A stretch of DNA of 64,000 nt from Phenylobacterium soli (GCF_003254475.1 NZ_QFYQ01000001.1:1860001-1924000); one strand, 5' to 3'. Counted from the stretch's first letter, positions 35,910 to 45,928 are shown. Notes: generated by a model not told the origin, from the letters alone. Translations and numbers: made by a program.

Positions 35910-35934
35910 TCCCTCCCCCGGGAAGGGGGAGGGA
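35910..35934. terminator. GC hairpin between convergent genes
   Basis: TCCCTCCCCC (35910-35919) and GGGGGAGGGA (35925-35934) pair perfectly over 10 bp around a 5-base loop. It lies between the DUF2171 stop (35901) and the end of the convergent aspartate aminotransferase gene (35947). No T-tract follows, so its use as a terminator is a guess; similar pyrimidine/purine hairpins recur in GC-rich genomes. Confidence 0.45.
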
Positions 35935-35946
35935 CATTGCAAGGAC

Positions 35947-37191
<1,245 letters not shown>

Positions 37192-37229
37192 TTAGCCCTA
37201 AGGCTCCCCCCGGGCAAACCCTCGTCGCC

Positions 37230-38396
37230 TCAGAGGAAGTTGGAGAGGGCGATGTCGAACAGGGTGCGGCCCGCCAGCATCACCCCGGCGTCGGCGCCGT
37301 TGGCGGCATTGCCGTCGGTGTCGGCGAACACAAAGACGTTCCCGCCGACCTGGGCCGCCACATAGATCGCGCCCGTCGCGGCGATGTGCTCGTTGGCGAT
37401 GCGATAGGCCTCGGGGAAGTCGGCCGCGACGAACTCGGAGTAGCTGCGCGGCAGGATGTCGGCGACGGCGTGGACCTGGGCGAAGAGCAGGTGCTCGTCG
37501 GCGCTCCAGTCGCGGATCTCGTCCCAGTGGGTGGGATCGCTGGGCGGCGGGACGCTGGCGTGAATCTCGAAGATGTCGGCCCAGGCGCCGCCGAGGACGA
37601 CGTCCTTGCCGTCGCCGGCGATGACGATGCGGTCGACGCCGTCGCCGCCGTCGACATAGGTGGTCCCCGAGCCGGTGATGGTGACGATGTCGTCGCCGCG
37701 GCCGGCGTCGACCACGTCGTCGCCACCGCTGGTCTTGATCTCGTCGTCGCCGTCGCCGCCGTGGATCGTGTCGTTCCCGGCGCCCCCGAACAGCACGTCG
37801 TTGCCGAGGTCGCCGCTGATGTAGTCGTCGCCCTCGCGGCCGGTGATGGCGTCATCGCCCTGGCCGCCGAGCAGGGTGTCGTTCCCCGCGCCGCCGTAGA
37901 GCTGGTCATCGCCCTTGTTGCCGTGGGCCCAGCCGCCGTGGAGGTCGCCCGTGGCGCCGAGCTCGATGCGGTCGTCGCCCTGGCCGCCGGAGATCGTGTC
38001 GGCCCCGCCGTCGCCGTAGAGGGTGTCGTTGCCGGCGTTGCCCTGCACCCGGTCGTCGCCGGCAAGGCCGTGGACGATGTCGTGGCCCTCGCCGCCATAG
38101 AGGGCGTCGTGCCCCAAGGTGCCGCCGGTCGACTGGCGATCCGCATCGCCGATGACGAGCCGCGAGCCGTCTGTCACGTCCAGGGCTCCGCGCAGGGAAA
38201 GGCCCGCCAGGTTCTGCCCGAACACGACCGTCCGCTCTCCGACGCTGAGCTCGATACGGGCGGGCAGGTCGGGCGTCGCGGCCAGATACCTGACCACGGC
38301 CCGGGCCGCCGGCCCGCTGTGGAGGGTCAGATAGTCCCCCGTCTGGATATTGAGCGCCTCGTCGGCGGTGATGGTCTCGAAGCTGTAGGCGGTCAC
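37230..38396 (-). CDS. RTX-type calcium-binding protein (hemolysin-type repeats)
   Basis: The 388-residue protein opens with TAYSFETITADEALNIQTGD, followed by about 80 residues of non-repeat sequence. About a dozen GGxGxDxLxG nonapeptides span roughly residues 100-260 (YGGEGHDIVHG, AGDDRVQGNAGNDTLYG and so on) and form a Ca-filled beta-roll. A C-terminal domain of about 110 residues follows. The start is uncertain: GTG at 38396 gives the N-terminus I consider conserved, while an ATG at 38456 would add 20 residues but sits in an AT-rich, promoter-like stretch without a ribosome site. Type I secretion is likely; no exporter is nearby. Confidence 0.83.
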   Translation of the reverse strand: MTAYSFETITADEALNIQTGDYLTLHSGPAARAVVRYLAATPDLPARIELSVGERTVVFGQNLAGLSLRGALDVTDGSRLVIGDADRQSTGGTLGHDALYGGEGHDIVHGLAGDDRVQGNAGNDTLYGDGGADTISGGQGDDRIELGATGDLHGGWAHGNKGDDQLYGGAGNDTLLGGQGDDAITGREGDDYISGDLGNDVLFGGAGNDTIHGGDGDDEIKTSGGDDVVDAGRGDDIVTITGSGTTYVDGGDGVDRIVIAGDGKDVVLGGAWADIFEIHASVPPPSDPTHWDEIRDWSADEHLLFAQVHAVADILPRSYSEFVAADFPEAYRIANEHIAATGAIYVAAQVGGNVFVFADTDGNAANGADAGVMLAGRTLFDIALSNFL

Positions 38397-38531
38397 TCTT
38401 GAGTCCCCCGCGGTCCTGAACGTCCCTCTGAGACCGGCGATATGGGGACGTTTCATAATTACGCAACTTAAAAAGACGCAATATCCGGGCTCAGCTTGAC
38501 CCGTCCCCCCGAACAGGCGACCTCAGCGCCC

Positions 38532-39242
38532 ATGCGCCGGCTCTTCGCCTTCCTCTCGAACATGGACGCCAAGGCGTGGCGGGCGCTGCTCGTCTCCTTC
38601 GTGCTGTTCGGCGGGGTTGGACTGGTCTTCCTGTTCGGGGCCCAGGTGCTGGGCTTCAACGGCGAGGCGACCGTCGAGCATTGGCTGGGCGCGGCGAGTG
38701 GCCCCTGGGCGCTGCCGGTGGCCGTGGCGGCCTTCGCCATCCTCGCCTTCGTCGGTGTGCCGCAGTTCATGCTGATCGCCGCGGCGGTGGTGGCCTTCGG
38801 GCCGCTGACCGGCTTCGCCTACAGCTGGATCGGCACCATGGTCTCCTCGCTGGTCGGCTTCTACCTCGGCCGCCTCGCCGGCGCCCGGACGCTGTCCACC
38901 TTCTCGGGCGAGGGACTGAAGCAGTTCATGGAGCTGGTCGGACGCAACGGCTTCTTCGCCAGCCTGATCGTCCGCCTGGTGCCCTCCGCGCCGTTCATCG
39001 TCGTCAATATGGCGGCGGGCGTGACGCCCATGCGAGTGCTGGATTTCACCTTCGGGACCGGCATCGGCATCGTGCCGAAGATCGCCCTGACCTGCTTCGC
39101 CGGAAACTCGCTGGCGCGGGTGATGCGCGGCGAGGGTGACGCCGGCCACCTCTTGGCGCTGGGCGCGGTGGTGGCCATCTGGCTGGGCATCGGCTGGTTC
39201 GCGCGGATCTGGCTGAAGCGGCGCGAGGGGGTCGAACCATGA
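38532..39242 (+). CDS. TVP38/TMEM64 (VTT domain) membrane protein
   Basis: The 236-residue protein of the DedA-related VTT superfamily has about five membrane helices, with the conserved GVPQFMLIAAAVVAFGPLTGFAYSWIGTMVSSLVGFYLGRLAG and the loop VGRNGFFASLIVRLVPSAPFIVVNMAAGVT (re-entrant Arg/Pro motif). Family members may act as lipid scramblases or in membrane homeostasis. ATG at 38532 is the best start; a TTG at 38496 would add 12 residues. The stop overlaps the GST start by ATGA. Confidence 0.85.
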   Translation: MRRLFAFLSNMDAKAWRALLVSFVLFGGVGLVFLFGAQVLGFNGEATVEHWLGAASGPWALPVAVAAFAILAFVGVPQFMLIAAAVVAFGPLTGFAYSWIGTMVSSLVGFYLGRLAGARTLSTFSGEGLKQFMELVGRNGFFASLIVRLVPSAPFIVVNMAAGVTPMRVLDFTFGTGIGIVPKIALTCFAGNSLARVMRGEGDAGHLLALGAVVAIWLGIGWFARIWLKRREGVEP

Positions 39243-39886
39243 TCAAGCTGTTCTACAACCTCGGCGCCTGCAGCCTGGCCTCGCACATCGCCCTCGAAGA
39301 GGCCGGCGCCGACTACGAGGCGATCCGCATCGACACCCGCAGCGGGGTGCAGGGGCGGCCGGAATACCTCGCGATCAACCCGAAGGCCCGGGTGCCGGCC
39401 CTGGTGACCGAGCGCGGCGTGCTGACTGAGACGCCGGCCATCCTCGCCTGGATCGCCCAGGCCTTCCCGCAGGCGGCGCTCGCCCCGACCGACCCCTGGG
39501 CCTTCGCCCAGGCGCAGTCGTTCAACAGCTATCTCTGCTCCACCGTCCACGTGGCCCACGCTCACCGCCACCGCGGCTACCGCTGGGCCGACGAGGAGAG
39601 CTCCTTCGCCGACATGCGCCGCAAGGTCCCGGAGACGGTCGGCGCCTGCTTCCAGCTCATCGAGGACGAGTTCCTGCGCGGGCCGTGGGTGCTCGGCGAG
39701 GCCTATTCGATCTGCGACGCCTATCTCTTCACGATCGCCGACTGGCTGGAGGACGACGGGGTGGATCCCCGCCGATTCCCCAAGGTCTTCGACCACCGCG
39801 AGCGGGTCCGCGCCCGTCCCGCCGTCGCCAAGGTGCTGGCCGAAGAGGCCGCCGCGCCCTTCGGCGAAGTCGCTATCGGTGGTTGA
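39239..39886 (+). CDS. Glutathione S-transferase family protein
   Basis: The 215-residue protein has a thioredoxin-fold N-terminus (MIKLFYNLGACSLASHIALEEAGADYEAIRID), with the cis-Pro in ARVPALV and the glutathione contact LTETPAIL. A helical C-terminal domain contains the VLGEAYSICDAYLFTIADWL N-capping motif. It is a bacterial beta/nu-like GST; the substrate is unknown. The start overlaps the TVP38 stop by 4 bases, so the two are co-transcribed, and an inverted repeat follows the stop. Confidence 0.92.
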   Translation: MIKLFYNLGACSLASHIALEEAGADYEAIRIDTRSGVQGRPEYLAINPKARVPALVTERGVLTETPAILAWIAQAFPQAALAPTDPWAFAQAQSFNSYLCSTVHVAHAHRHRGYRWADEESSFADMRRKVPETVGACFQLIEDEFLRGPWVLGEAYSICDAYLFTIADWLEDDGVDPRRFPKVFDHRERVRARPAVAKVLAEEAAAPFGEVAIGG

Positions 39887-39889
39887 TTG

Positions 39890-39925
39890 TTGCGCGGAAC
39901 GCGCGATTTGCCGCGCGCCGCGCAA
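39890..39925. repeat. Inverted repeat after the GST gene
   Basis: TTGCGCGG (39890-39897) and CCGCGCAA (39918-39925) are perfect 8-base arms around a 20-base CG-rich centre that can pair further within itself. It begins 3 bases after the GST stop and lies upstream of the leuA leader. It may end the GST transcript or act as an operator for leuA; no T-tract follows. Confidence 0.4.
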
Positions 39926-39966
39926 TAAGCTTGCGGGGCAGGGCCCATTTGGTTACACGGACAACT

Positions 39967-40032
39967 ATGCGCACGCGCTTGGACAGCCTGCTTCTTCTCG
40001 AGCTGGGGCTTAGCAGCCCCTGGGCGCCTTAA
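39967..40032 (+). CDS. leuL: Leucine-rich leader peptide of leuA
   Basis: The frame encodes 21 residues, MRTRLDSLLLLELGLSSPWA followed by P and TAA. Seven of the 21 residues are leucine, with four in a row at 8-11, as expected for an attenuation peptide that senses charged tRNA-Leu. It ends 85 bases before the leuA ATG. No ribosome site precedes it; TTGCGG (39931) and TTACAC (39953), 16 bases apart, would place the transcript start close to the ATG, so translation may be leaderless. The downstream RNA contains competing hairpins (see regulatory entry). The name leuL is by analogy. Confidence 0.72.
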   Translation: MRTRLDSLLLLELGLSSPWAP

Positions 40033-40117
40033 CAGGCTGCGCGTCTTCGCGGCCGGGCGCTCAGGGGATTTCACCCCCGCCCGACTGTCCTGAACCCCGC
40101 GAAGAGATTTGAAATCC
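40033..40117 (+). promoter_or_regulatory. leuA: leuA leader RNA with competing hairpins over the ribosome site
   Basis: Several pairings compete. GGCTGC (40035-40040) can pair with GCAGCC (40013-40018) inside the leader frame. TCTTCGCGG (40044-40052) is a perfect 9-base complement of CCGCGAAGA (40097-40105), which includes the leuA ribosome-binding purines. Between those arms, CGGGCG/CGCCCG and GGGG/CCCC (40054-40083) make an inner hairpin. Ribosome stalling on Leu codons could therefore free or hide the leuA start. There is no T-tract, which argues for translational rather than classical terminator control. Confidence 0.55.
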
Positions 40118-41689
40118 ATGTCCGTCACCGATTCCGCCGCTGAAAAGCGCGACCGCGTCATCATCTTCGACACCACCATGCGCGACGGCGAGCAGTCGCC
40201 CGGCGCCTCCATGTCGCTGGAAGAGAAGCTGGAGCTGGCGAAGATCCTCGAGGAGATGAAGGTCGACGTCATCGAGGCCGGCTTCCCGATCGCCTCGAAC
40301 GGCGACTTCGAGGCCGTGCGGCAGATCTCCGAGATCGTCACCGAGAGCGTCGTCTGCGGCTTGGCGCGCGCCGGCCAGGCGGACATCGAGCGCTGCGGCG
40401 AGGCCATCAAGAAGGCCAAGCGCGGCCGCATCCACACCTTCATCTCGACCAGCCCCGTCCACATGAAGTGGAAGCTGCAGATGGAGCCGGAGCAGGTGCT
40501 GGAGATGGTCACCCGGTCGGTGAGCCACGCGCGCAACTGGACCGACGACGTGGAGTGGTCGGCCGAGGACGCCACCCGCACCGAGCGCGACTTCCTGCTG
40601 CGCTGCGTGGAGGCCGCCATCAAGGCCGGCGCCACGACCATCAACCTGCCCGACACCGTCGGCTACAGCTATCCCAGCGAATACGCGGACCTGTTCCGCG
40701 ACGTGATCGCCAACGTGCCGGGCGCCGACGGGGTGATCTTCTCCACCCACTGCCACAACGACCTCGGCCTGGCGGTCGCCAACTCCATCGCCGGCGTCCA
40801 GGGCGGGGCGCGTCAGATCGAGTGCGCGGTCAACGGCATCGGCGAGCGCGCGGGCAATGCGGCGCTGGAAGAGATCGTCATGGCGCTCAAGGTACGCGGC
40901 GACAAGCTGCCCTTCGAGACCGGCGTCGACACTCAGCACATCACCCGCGCCAGCCGCTACGTCTCGGCCATCACCGGCTTCCCGGTGCAGTTCAACAAGG
41001 CGATCGTCGGCAAGAACGCCTTCGCCCACGAGAGCGGCATCCACCAGGACGGGATGCTGAAGAACGCCGAGACCTACGAGATCATGAAGCCGGAGGACGT
41101 CGGCCAGATCGAGAGCAATCTCGTGATGGGCAAGCACTCCGGCCGCCACGCCTTCCGCGAGAAGCTGAAGGAGCTGGGCTACGAGCTGGGTCAGAACGCC
41201 CTGAACGAGGCCTTCCAGCGCTTCAAGGACCTGGCGGACAAGAAGAAGCACGTCTTCGACGACGACATCGTCGCCCTGGTGGACGACGCGCTGGCGTCCG
41301 GCGCCGACCGCATCCAGGTGAAACACCTGCGCGTGATCGCCGGCACCGAGGGCCCGCAGGAGGCCTTCCTGACGGTGACCATCGATGGCGAGGAGAAGTC
41401 GGCCAACGCGACCGGCGACGGTCCGGTCGACGCGGTGTTCAACGCCATCGGCGCCGCCGTTCCGCACGAGGCCATCCTGCGCCTCTTCCAGGTGCACGCG
41501 GTGACCGAGGGCACCGACGCCCAGGCGCAGGTCTCCGTCCGTCTCGAGGAGGACGGCCGCATCGCCACGGGCCAAGCGGCCGACACCGATACGCTAACCG
41601 CCTCGGCCAAGGCCTACGTCAACGCGCTCAACAACCTCCAGGCGCGCAAGGAGAAGAGCGCGCCCGGCAAGGTCGCCAGCGGGTTCTGA
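40118..41689 (+). CDS. leuA: 2-isopropylmalate synthase
   Basis: The 523-residue enzyme condenses 2-ketoisovalerate and acetyl-CoA, the first committed step of leucine synthesis. The HMGL-like TIM barrel has FDTTMRDGEQSPGASMS (metal Asp, catalytic Arg), NLPDTVGYSYPSEYADLF, and the metal site STHCHNDLGLAVANS. A linker (HESGIHQDGML) leads to the C-terminal LeuA dimer domain that binds leucine for feedback inhibition. ATG at 40118 is the conserved start. Control by both feedback and the leader peptide upstream is likely. Confidence 0.96.
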   Translation: MSVTDSAAEKRDRVIIFDTTMRDGEQSPGASMSLEEKLELAKILEEMKVDVIEAGFPIASNGDFEAVRQISEIVTESVVCGLARAGQADIERCGEAIKKAKRGRIHTFISTSPVHMKWKLQMEPEQVLEMVTRSVSHARNWTDDVEWSAEDATRTERDFLLRCVEAAIKAGATTINLPDTVGYSYPSEYADLFRDVIANVPGADGVIFSTHCHNDLGLAVANSIAGVQGGARQIECAVNGIGERAGNAALEEIVMALKVRGDKLPFETGVDTQHITRASRYVSAITGFPVQFNKAIVGKNAFAHESGIHQDGMLKNAETYEIMKPEDVGQIESNLVMGKHSGRHAFREKLKELGYELGQNALNEAFQRFKDLADKKKHVFDDDIVALVDDALASGADRIQVKHLRVIAGTEGPQEAFLTVTIDGEEKSANATGDGPVDAVFNAIGAAVPHEAILRLFQVHAVTEGTDAQAQVSVRLEEDGRIATGQAADTDTLTASAKAYVNALNNLQARKEKSAPGKVASGF

Positions 41690-41726
41690 GCCCTCGCTCC
41701 GCGCAAGCGGGGCGGAGCTTACGGAC

Positions 41727-42608
41727 ATGCTCTGGATCTTCATGACCGCAGCGGCCGCGCCGCTGCAGGTGGCGCGCAACGCGCTGCAGCGCGGCCTCGT
41801 CGGCGACGCCGGCCCCTGGGGCGCGACGCTGGTGCGCTTCCTGTTCGGCCTGCCGTTCTCGTTGGCGATCTTCGCCATCGCCGCGACGCTCGCGGGGCGC
41901 GTGGCCCCGAGCATCTCGCCGCGCTTCCTGCTGAGCGTCTCCCTCGGCGCGGTGGCGCAGATGAGCGCCACGGCCGCCCTGCTGGTGGCCATGCGCCGCT
42001 CCGGCTTCGCCGTCGCCACTGTGATGCAGCAGGCGTCGTTGCCGCTCGCGGCGATCGGCGGCTGGCTGCTGCTGGGCGACGCGCTCGACGCCCACGCGTG
42101 GATCGGCATCGCCGTCACCAGCGCGGGCCTGACCATCCTCTCCTGGCCGCGCCGCGAGCAGATGGAGGGAGCAGGGTTCGGCGTGCTGATGGGCCTGGCC
42201 TCCGGCGCCGCCTTCGCCGTGGCGCTCAACGCATACCGTGAGGCTGGCCGGGCGCTGGAACCGGCGCATCCGCTCTATTCGGCGACCGCCGCGGTGTGCG
42301 TGGCCCAGACGATCCAGTCGCTGATCCTGGTGGCTGCGCTCGCCGTCTGGCGGCCCGGCGCGCTGCGGGCCGTGGTCCAGTCGTGGCGTCAGTCGCTCGG
42401 AGCGGGCTTCTTCGGCGCGGCGGCCTCGGCCTGCTGGTTCGGCGCGCTCGCCATGGCGCCGGCAGGGCCGGTGCGCGCCGTCGGCGTCATCGAGGCGCCG
42501 ATCGCCGCGGCGGCCGGGCGGCGGCTCTTCAAGGAGAAGCTCAGCCTTCGCCAGCTCCTCGGCGGCGCCCTGGCGGCGGGCGGGGTGGCGCTCACCGCTC
42601 TGGGGTAG
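41727..42608 (+). CDS. EamA/DMT superfamily transporter
   Basis: The 293-residue protein has about ten hydrophobic helices in two EamA halves, with [35 protein letters not shown] ending the first half and [36 protein letters not shown] ending the second. Such permeases export amino acids or other metabolites; since it follows leuA by 37 bases, a role with branched-chain intermediates is possible but unproven. The ATG at 41727 is clear. Confidence 0.88.
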   Translation: MLWIFMTAAAAPLQVARNALQRGLVGDAGPWGATLVRFLFGLPFSLAIFAIAATLAGRVAPSISPRFLLSVSLGAVAQMSATAALLVAMRRSGFAVATVMQQASLPLAAIGGWLLLGDALDAHAWIGIAVTSAGLTILSWPRREQMEGAGFGVLMGLASGAAFAVALNAYREAGRALEPAHPLYSATAAVCVAQTIQSLILVAALAVWRPGALRAVVQSWRQSLGAGFFGAAASACWFGALAMAPAGPVRAVGVIEAPIAAAAGRRLFKEKLSLRQLLGGALAAGGVALTALG

Positions 42609-42657
42609 CAGCAGCGTCGGGAACGCTGCTAACCCTGGCGACAAGGAGGCTCATCCC

Positions 42658-43521
42658 ATGGCGCAACCTCACGCGGCGGCGGGCGGCCATTTCACCATCG
42701 GCGGCGATCTCACCGTCAACCGGCTGGGATTTGGGGCCTACTGGATGTGCGGCGACGAGGGCTGGGGCGAAGCGCCTCGCGGCGCGGTCGAGCTCCTGCG
42801 GCGCCTGCCCGACCTCGGCGTGAACCTCATCGACACCGCCGACTCCTACGGCCCGCACGTCTCCGAACTGACCATCCGCGAGGCCCTTCGGCCCTATCCG
42901 AAGGACCTGGTGATCGCCACCAAGGGCGGCTACGCCCGGCCGCGGCCCAATGCCTGGATCCCGCTCGGTCGGCCGGAATACCTGATCGCCTCCGCCAAGC
43001 AATCGGCCAGCCGCCTCGGCGTCGAGACCATCGACCTGTGGCAACTTCACCGGATCGACCCGAAGACGCCGATCCATGACCAGTTCGACGCCATCGCCCG
43101 GCTCCGCGCCGAGGGGGTGATCCGTCACGTGGGGCTGTCGGAAGTGGGCATCGAGGAGATCGAGGCCGCCCAGGCCTATTTCCCGGTGGCCACCGTGCAG
43201 AACCTCTACAACCTGGCCAACCGCCACTCCGAAGCGGTGCTCGACTGGTGCGAGGCGCATGGGGTGGGCTTCATGCCCTGGTATCCGCTGGGGCAGGGCA
43301 GCGTGATGACCAACGAGACCCTGCACCGGATCGCGCCGAACTACGGTGCGACCCCGGCCCAGTTGGCGCTCGCCTGGCTGCTGCGGCGCAGCCCCGTGAT
43401 GCTGCCCATTCCCGGCACCCGCGACCCGGCGCACCTGACGGACAATGTCGCCGCCGCCGCGATCCGCCTCTCGGACGAGGACTTCGAGGCGCTGAGCGCG
43501 ATTGCGCCGCCAAGGCGCTGA
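42658..43521 (+). CDS. Aldo/keto reductase
   Basis: The 287-residue TIM-barrel oxidoreductase has the AKR tetrad D59 and Y64 (LIDTADSYG), K89 (VIATKGG) and H131 (LWQLHRID), so it should be an active NADPH-dependent carbonyl reductase. [13 protein letters not shown] and the C-terminal [13 protein letters not shown] are typical of the AKR family. The ATG at 42658 follows GGAG (aaggaggctcatccc). It lies 16 bases upstream of modA and may share its transcript. Confidence 0.93.
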   Translation: MAQPHAAAGGHFTIGGDLTVNRLGFGAYWMCGDEGWGEAPRGAVELLRRLPDLGVNLIDTADSYGPHVSELTIREALRPYPKDLVIATKGGYARPRPNAWIPLGRPEYLIASAKQSASRLGVETIDLWQLHRIDPKTPIHDQFDAIARLRAEGVIRHVGLSEVGIEEIEAAQAYFPVATVQNLYNLANRHSEAVLDWCEAHGVGFMPWYPLGQGSVMTNETLHRIAPNYGATPAQLALAWLLRRSPVMLPIPGTRDPAHLTDNVAAAAIRLSDEDFEALSAIAPPRR

Positions 43522-43537
43522 CCCTAGCTTCGCGGCC

Positions 43538-44314
43538 ATGAAGACCTTCGCCATGCTGCTGGCGGCGCTGGCGCTCGAGCTCGCGGGCCGCGCTCCGGCC
43601 AGAGCCGCCGAGCCGGCGCCAGTGGTGGCCGCCGCGGCGGACCTCTCCGGCGCCTTGCCGCAGGTCGCGGCGGCGTTCGAGCGCCAGAGCCATCGCCCCG
43701 TGAAGCTGGTGTTCGGCTCCTCCGGCGCCTTCACCCAGCAGATCCTGGCGGGGGCGCCCTTCCAGTTGTTCCTGTCAGCCGACGAGGCCTATGTGGCGAG
43801 GCTCGCCCAGGCCGGCCGGACCGAGGACCCGGGCGCCCTCTATGCGGTGGGGCGGATCGGGCTCTTTGTCCCCTATGGCTCTCGGCTGAAGGCGGACGGG
43901 TCCCTGAAGGACCTGATCGCGGCGAGCGCAGACGGGCGACTTCGGAAGTTCGCCATCGCCAATCCGGAGCACGCGCCCTATGGGCGCGCCGCGGTCCAGG
44001 CGCTGCAGCACGCCGGCGCGTGGAGCGCCGTCGAGGGCAAGCTCGTCCTCGGCGAGAACGTGGCCCAGGCGACGCAATTCGCCGCCTCCGGCGCGGCCGA
44101 GGGCGGCGTCATTCCGCTGTCGCTGGCGCTGACGCCGGCGGTGAAGGCCAAGGGCCGCTTCGTGCTGTTGCCGGCCGAGTGGCACGCCCCGCTTCGCCAG
44201 CGGGCGGCGCTGATCAAGGGCGCCGGGCCGACGGCCAGGGCCTTCTACGCATACCTGCAGGGGCCGCAGGGTCGGGCGATCCTCGCCCGCTACGGCTTCA
44301 GCGTCCCCAAGTGA
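43538..44314 (+). CDS. modA: Molybdate ABC transporter, periplasmic binding protein
   Basis: The 258-residue protein has a signal peptide (MKTFAMLLAALALELAGRAPARA) and the ModA fold: VVAAAADLSGALPQVAAAFE, VKLVFGSSGAFTQQILAGAPFQLFLSADEAYVARLAQ (Ser and Ala-Asp oxyanion contacts), KFAIANPEHAPYGRAAVQAL, and GRAILARYGF at the end. It captures molybdate or tungstate in the periplasm for ModBC. ATG at 43538 gives the signal peptide. The stop lies 26 bases before the modB ATG; a GTG overlapping the stop is an alternative modB start. Confidence 0.93.
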   Translation: MKTFAMLLAALALELAGRAPARAAEPAPVVAAAADLSGALPQVAAAFERQSHRPVKLVFGSSGAFTQQILAGAPFQLFLSADEAYVARLAQAGRTEDPGALYAVGRIGLFVPYGSRLKADGSLKDLIAASADGRLRKFAIANPEHAPYGRAAVQALQHAGAWSAVEGKLVLGENVAQATQFAASGAAEGGVIPLSLALTPAVKAKGRFVLLPAEWHAPLRQRAALIKGAGPTARAFYAYLQGPQGRAILARYGFSVPK

Positions 44315-44340
44315 CTGCGGCTGGCATGGGGGCAGGGGGC

Positions 44341-45009
44341 ATGGACTGGGACGCCTTCGGGGTCTCTCTCAGGCTCGCCGCCTGGACGGTGGTCCTGCTC
44401 GTGCCGCTGGGGCTGGTGCTGGCGCGCGCCCTGGCCTTCCGCCGCGTTCCCGGCCGGCCCGTGGTCGAGGCGGCGGTGGCCGCGCCGCTGGTCCTGCCGC
44501 CCACCGTGCTCGGCTTCTATCTGCTGGCCGCGTTCGGCGGCGGCTCCTGGCTCGGAAACGCCTGGAGCGCGGCCTTCGGCCACCCGCTGGCCTTCAGTTT
44601 CGCCGGCCTGCTGGCCGCCAGCCTGATCTTCAACCTGCCCTTTGCGGTGCAGCCCATGCAGAGGGCCTTCGAAGCCCTGCCGAGCGACGTGCGGGAGGCC
44701 GCCTGGGTCAGCGGACTTTCGCCCTGGGCCACCTTCTGGCGGATCGAACTGCCGCTCGCCTGGCCGGGCGTGCTCTCGGCCCTGGCCCTGACCTTCGCCC
44801 ACACTATGGGCGAGTTCGGCGTGGTGCTGATGGTCGGCGGCTCGATCCCGGGCCAGACGCGGACCCTGGCGTTGTCGATCTACGATCGTGTGCAGGCCTT
44901 CGACTTCGGCGCGGCGGGCGCGATGAGCGCCGCCCTGCTGGCCTTCTCGATCCTGGCCATCGCCGTGGTGCATGGCGTCTCCAGCCGGGTGGGCGCACGC
45001 CGTGGCTGA
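44341..45009 (+). CDS. modB: Molybdate ABC transporter permease
   Basis: The 222-residue inner-membrane permease has about five hydrophobic helices and the ABC coupling motif EAAWVSGLSPWATFWRIELPLAWPG, close to the EAA-G signature, with AHTMGEFGVVLMVGGSIPGQTRTLALSIYD typical of ModB. ATG at 44341 was chosen by comparison with known ModB starts; GTG 44311 (overlapping the modA stop) and ATG 44326 are in frame and would add 10 and 5 residues. The stop overlaps modC by 8 bases. Confidence 0.92.
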   Translation: MDWDAFGVSLRLAAWTVVLLVPLGLVLARALAFRRVPGRPVVEAAVAAPLVLPPTVLGFYLLAAFGGGSWLGNAWSAAFGHPLAFSFAGLLAASLIFNLPFAVQPMQRAFEALPSDVREAAWVSGLSPWATFWRIELPLAWPGVLSALALTFAHTMGEFGVVLMVGGSIPGQTRTLALSIYDRVQAFDFGAAGAMSAALLAFSILAIAVVHGVSSRVGARRG

Positions 45010-45739
45010 GCCGGGTCTTCACGTCCATTTGTCTCAGGCCCAGCCGATCCCGCTGGAGGTCGAACTGGCCTGCGCGCCCGGCGAGGTCCTGGGGGTCGTG
45101 GGGCCGTCCGGCGCCGGCAAGACGACCCTGCTGCGCGCCATCGCCGGCGTGACCAAGGTGAGGGGCGGCCGCATCGCAGTCGACGGCGAGACCTGGTTCG
45201 ACAGCGCGGGGGGGATCGACCTGCCGGCGCACCGCCGGGCGGTGGGGCTGGTCTTCCAGGAACACGCCCTGTTCCCGCACCTGACCGCGCTCGGCAACGT
45301 GGCGGTGGCGCTCGGCCATTGTCCCGCGACGGAGCGGCAGCCGCGCGCCGCCGAGCTTCTTCGCCGCATGCACCTCGACGGCCTGGAGAATCGGCGTCCG
45401 GCCGAACTGTCCGGCGGCCAGCGCCAGCGGGTGGCGATCGCCCGCGCCCTGGCGCGCGATCCCAAGGTCCTGCTGCTCGACGAGCCGTTCTCGGCGGTGG
45501 ATCGCCGCACCCGGACCCGCCTGCACGCCGAGATCGCCGAGCTTCGCAACGGCCTGTCGATTCCCATGCTGCTGGTCAGTCACGACATCGACGAGGTGAC
45601 CCGGCTCGCCGACCGCATCGCCTTACTGGACCAGGGATCGCTCAAGTTGACGGGGCGCGCCTCGGAACTGCTCTCCCAGCCTCTGGCGCGGGAGCTTTTG
45701 CTCGGCGAAATTGCCGAAACGCCGGATCATGGCGATTAA
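45002..45739 (+). CDS. modC: Molybdate ABC transporter ATP-binding protein, lacking the Mop domain
   Basis: The 245-residue ATPase powers ModB. Walker A GPSGAGKT (34-41), Q loop FQEHALFPHL, signature LSGGQRQRV (136-144), Walker B VLLLDEPFSAVD (157-167) and VSHDIDEV are all present. Typical ModC proteins have about 350 residues with a C-terminal TOBE/Mop domain that binds molybdate; here the protein ends after the ATPase core (AETPDHGD). It could instead be ModC-like for another oxyanion, but the modAB context supports ModC. The GTG at 45002 lies inside the modB end. Confidence 0.9.
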   Translation: MAEPGLHVHLSQAQPIPLEVELACAPGEVLGVVGPSGAGKTTLLRAIAGVTKVRGGRIAVDGETWFDSAGGIDLPAHRRAVGLVFQEHALFPHLTALGNVAVALGHCPATERQPRAAELLRRMHLDGLENRRPAELSGGQRQRVAIARALARDPKVLLLDEPFSAVDRRTRTRLHAEIAELRNGLSIPMLLVSHDIDEVTRLADRIALLDQGSLKLTGRASELLSQPLARELLLGEIAETPDHGD

Positions 45740-45928
45740 GAGGCGAACCTCTGTCAAAAAACTCGCGCGCGACGGGAGGGCGCACACCGCTCTTTAAGCC
45801 TTGAATTCGACCATGGGGCAGGGCACAGGGACGACAAGCCTGCCGGACAAAACAGCGACTCGACGCACAGTGATTGGCGTCGTCGGGCTCGTTGCGAAAA
45901 CCCGGCGGAATCGGACCCCAGCCCCTAG

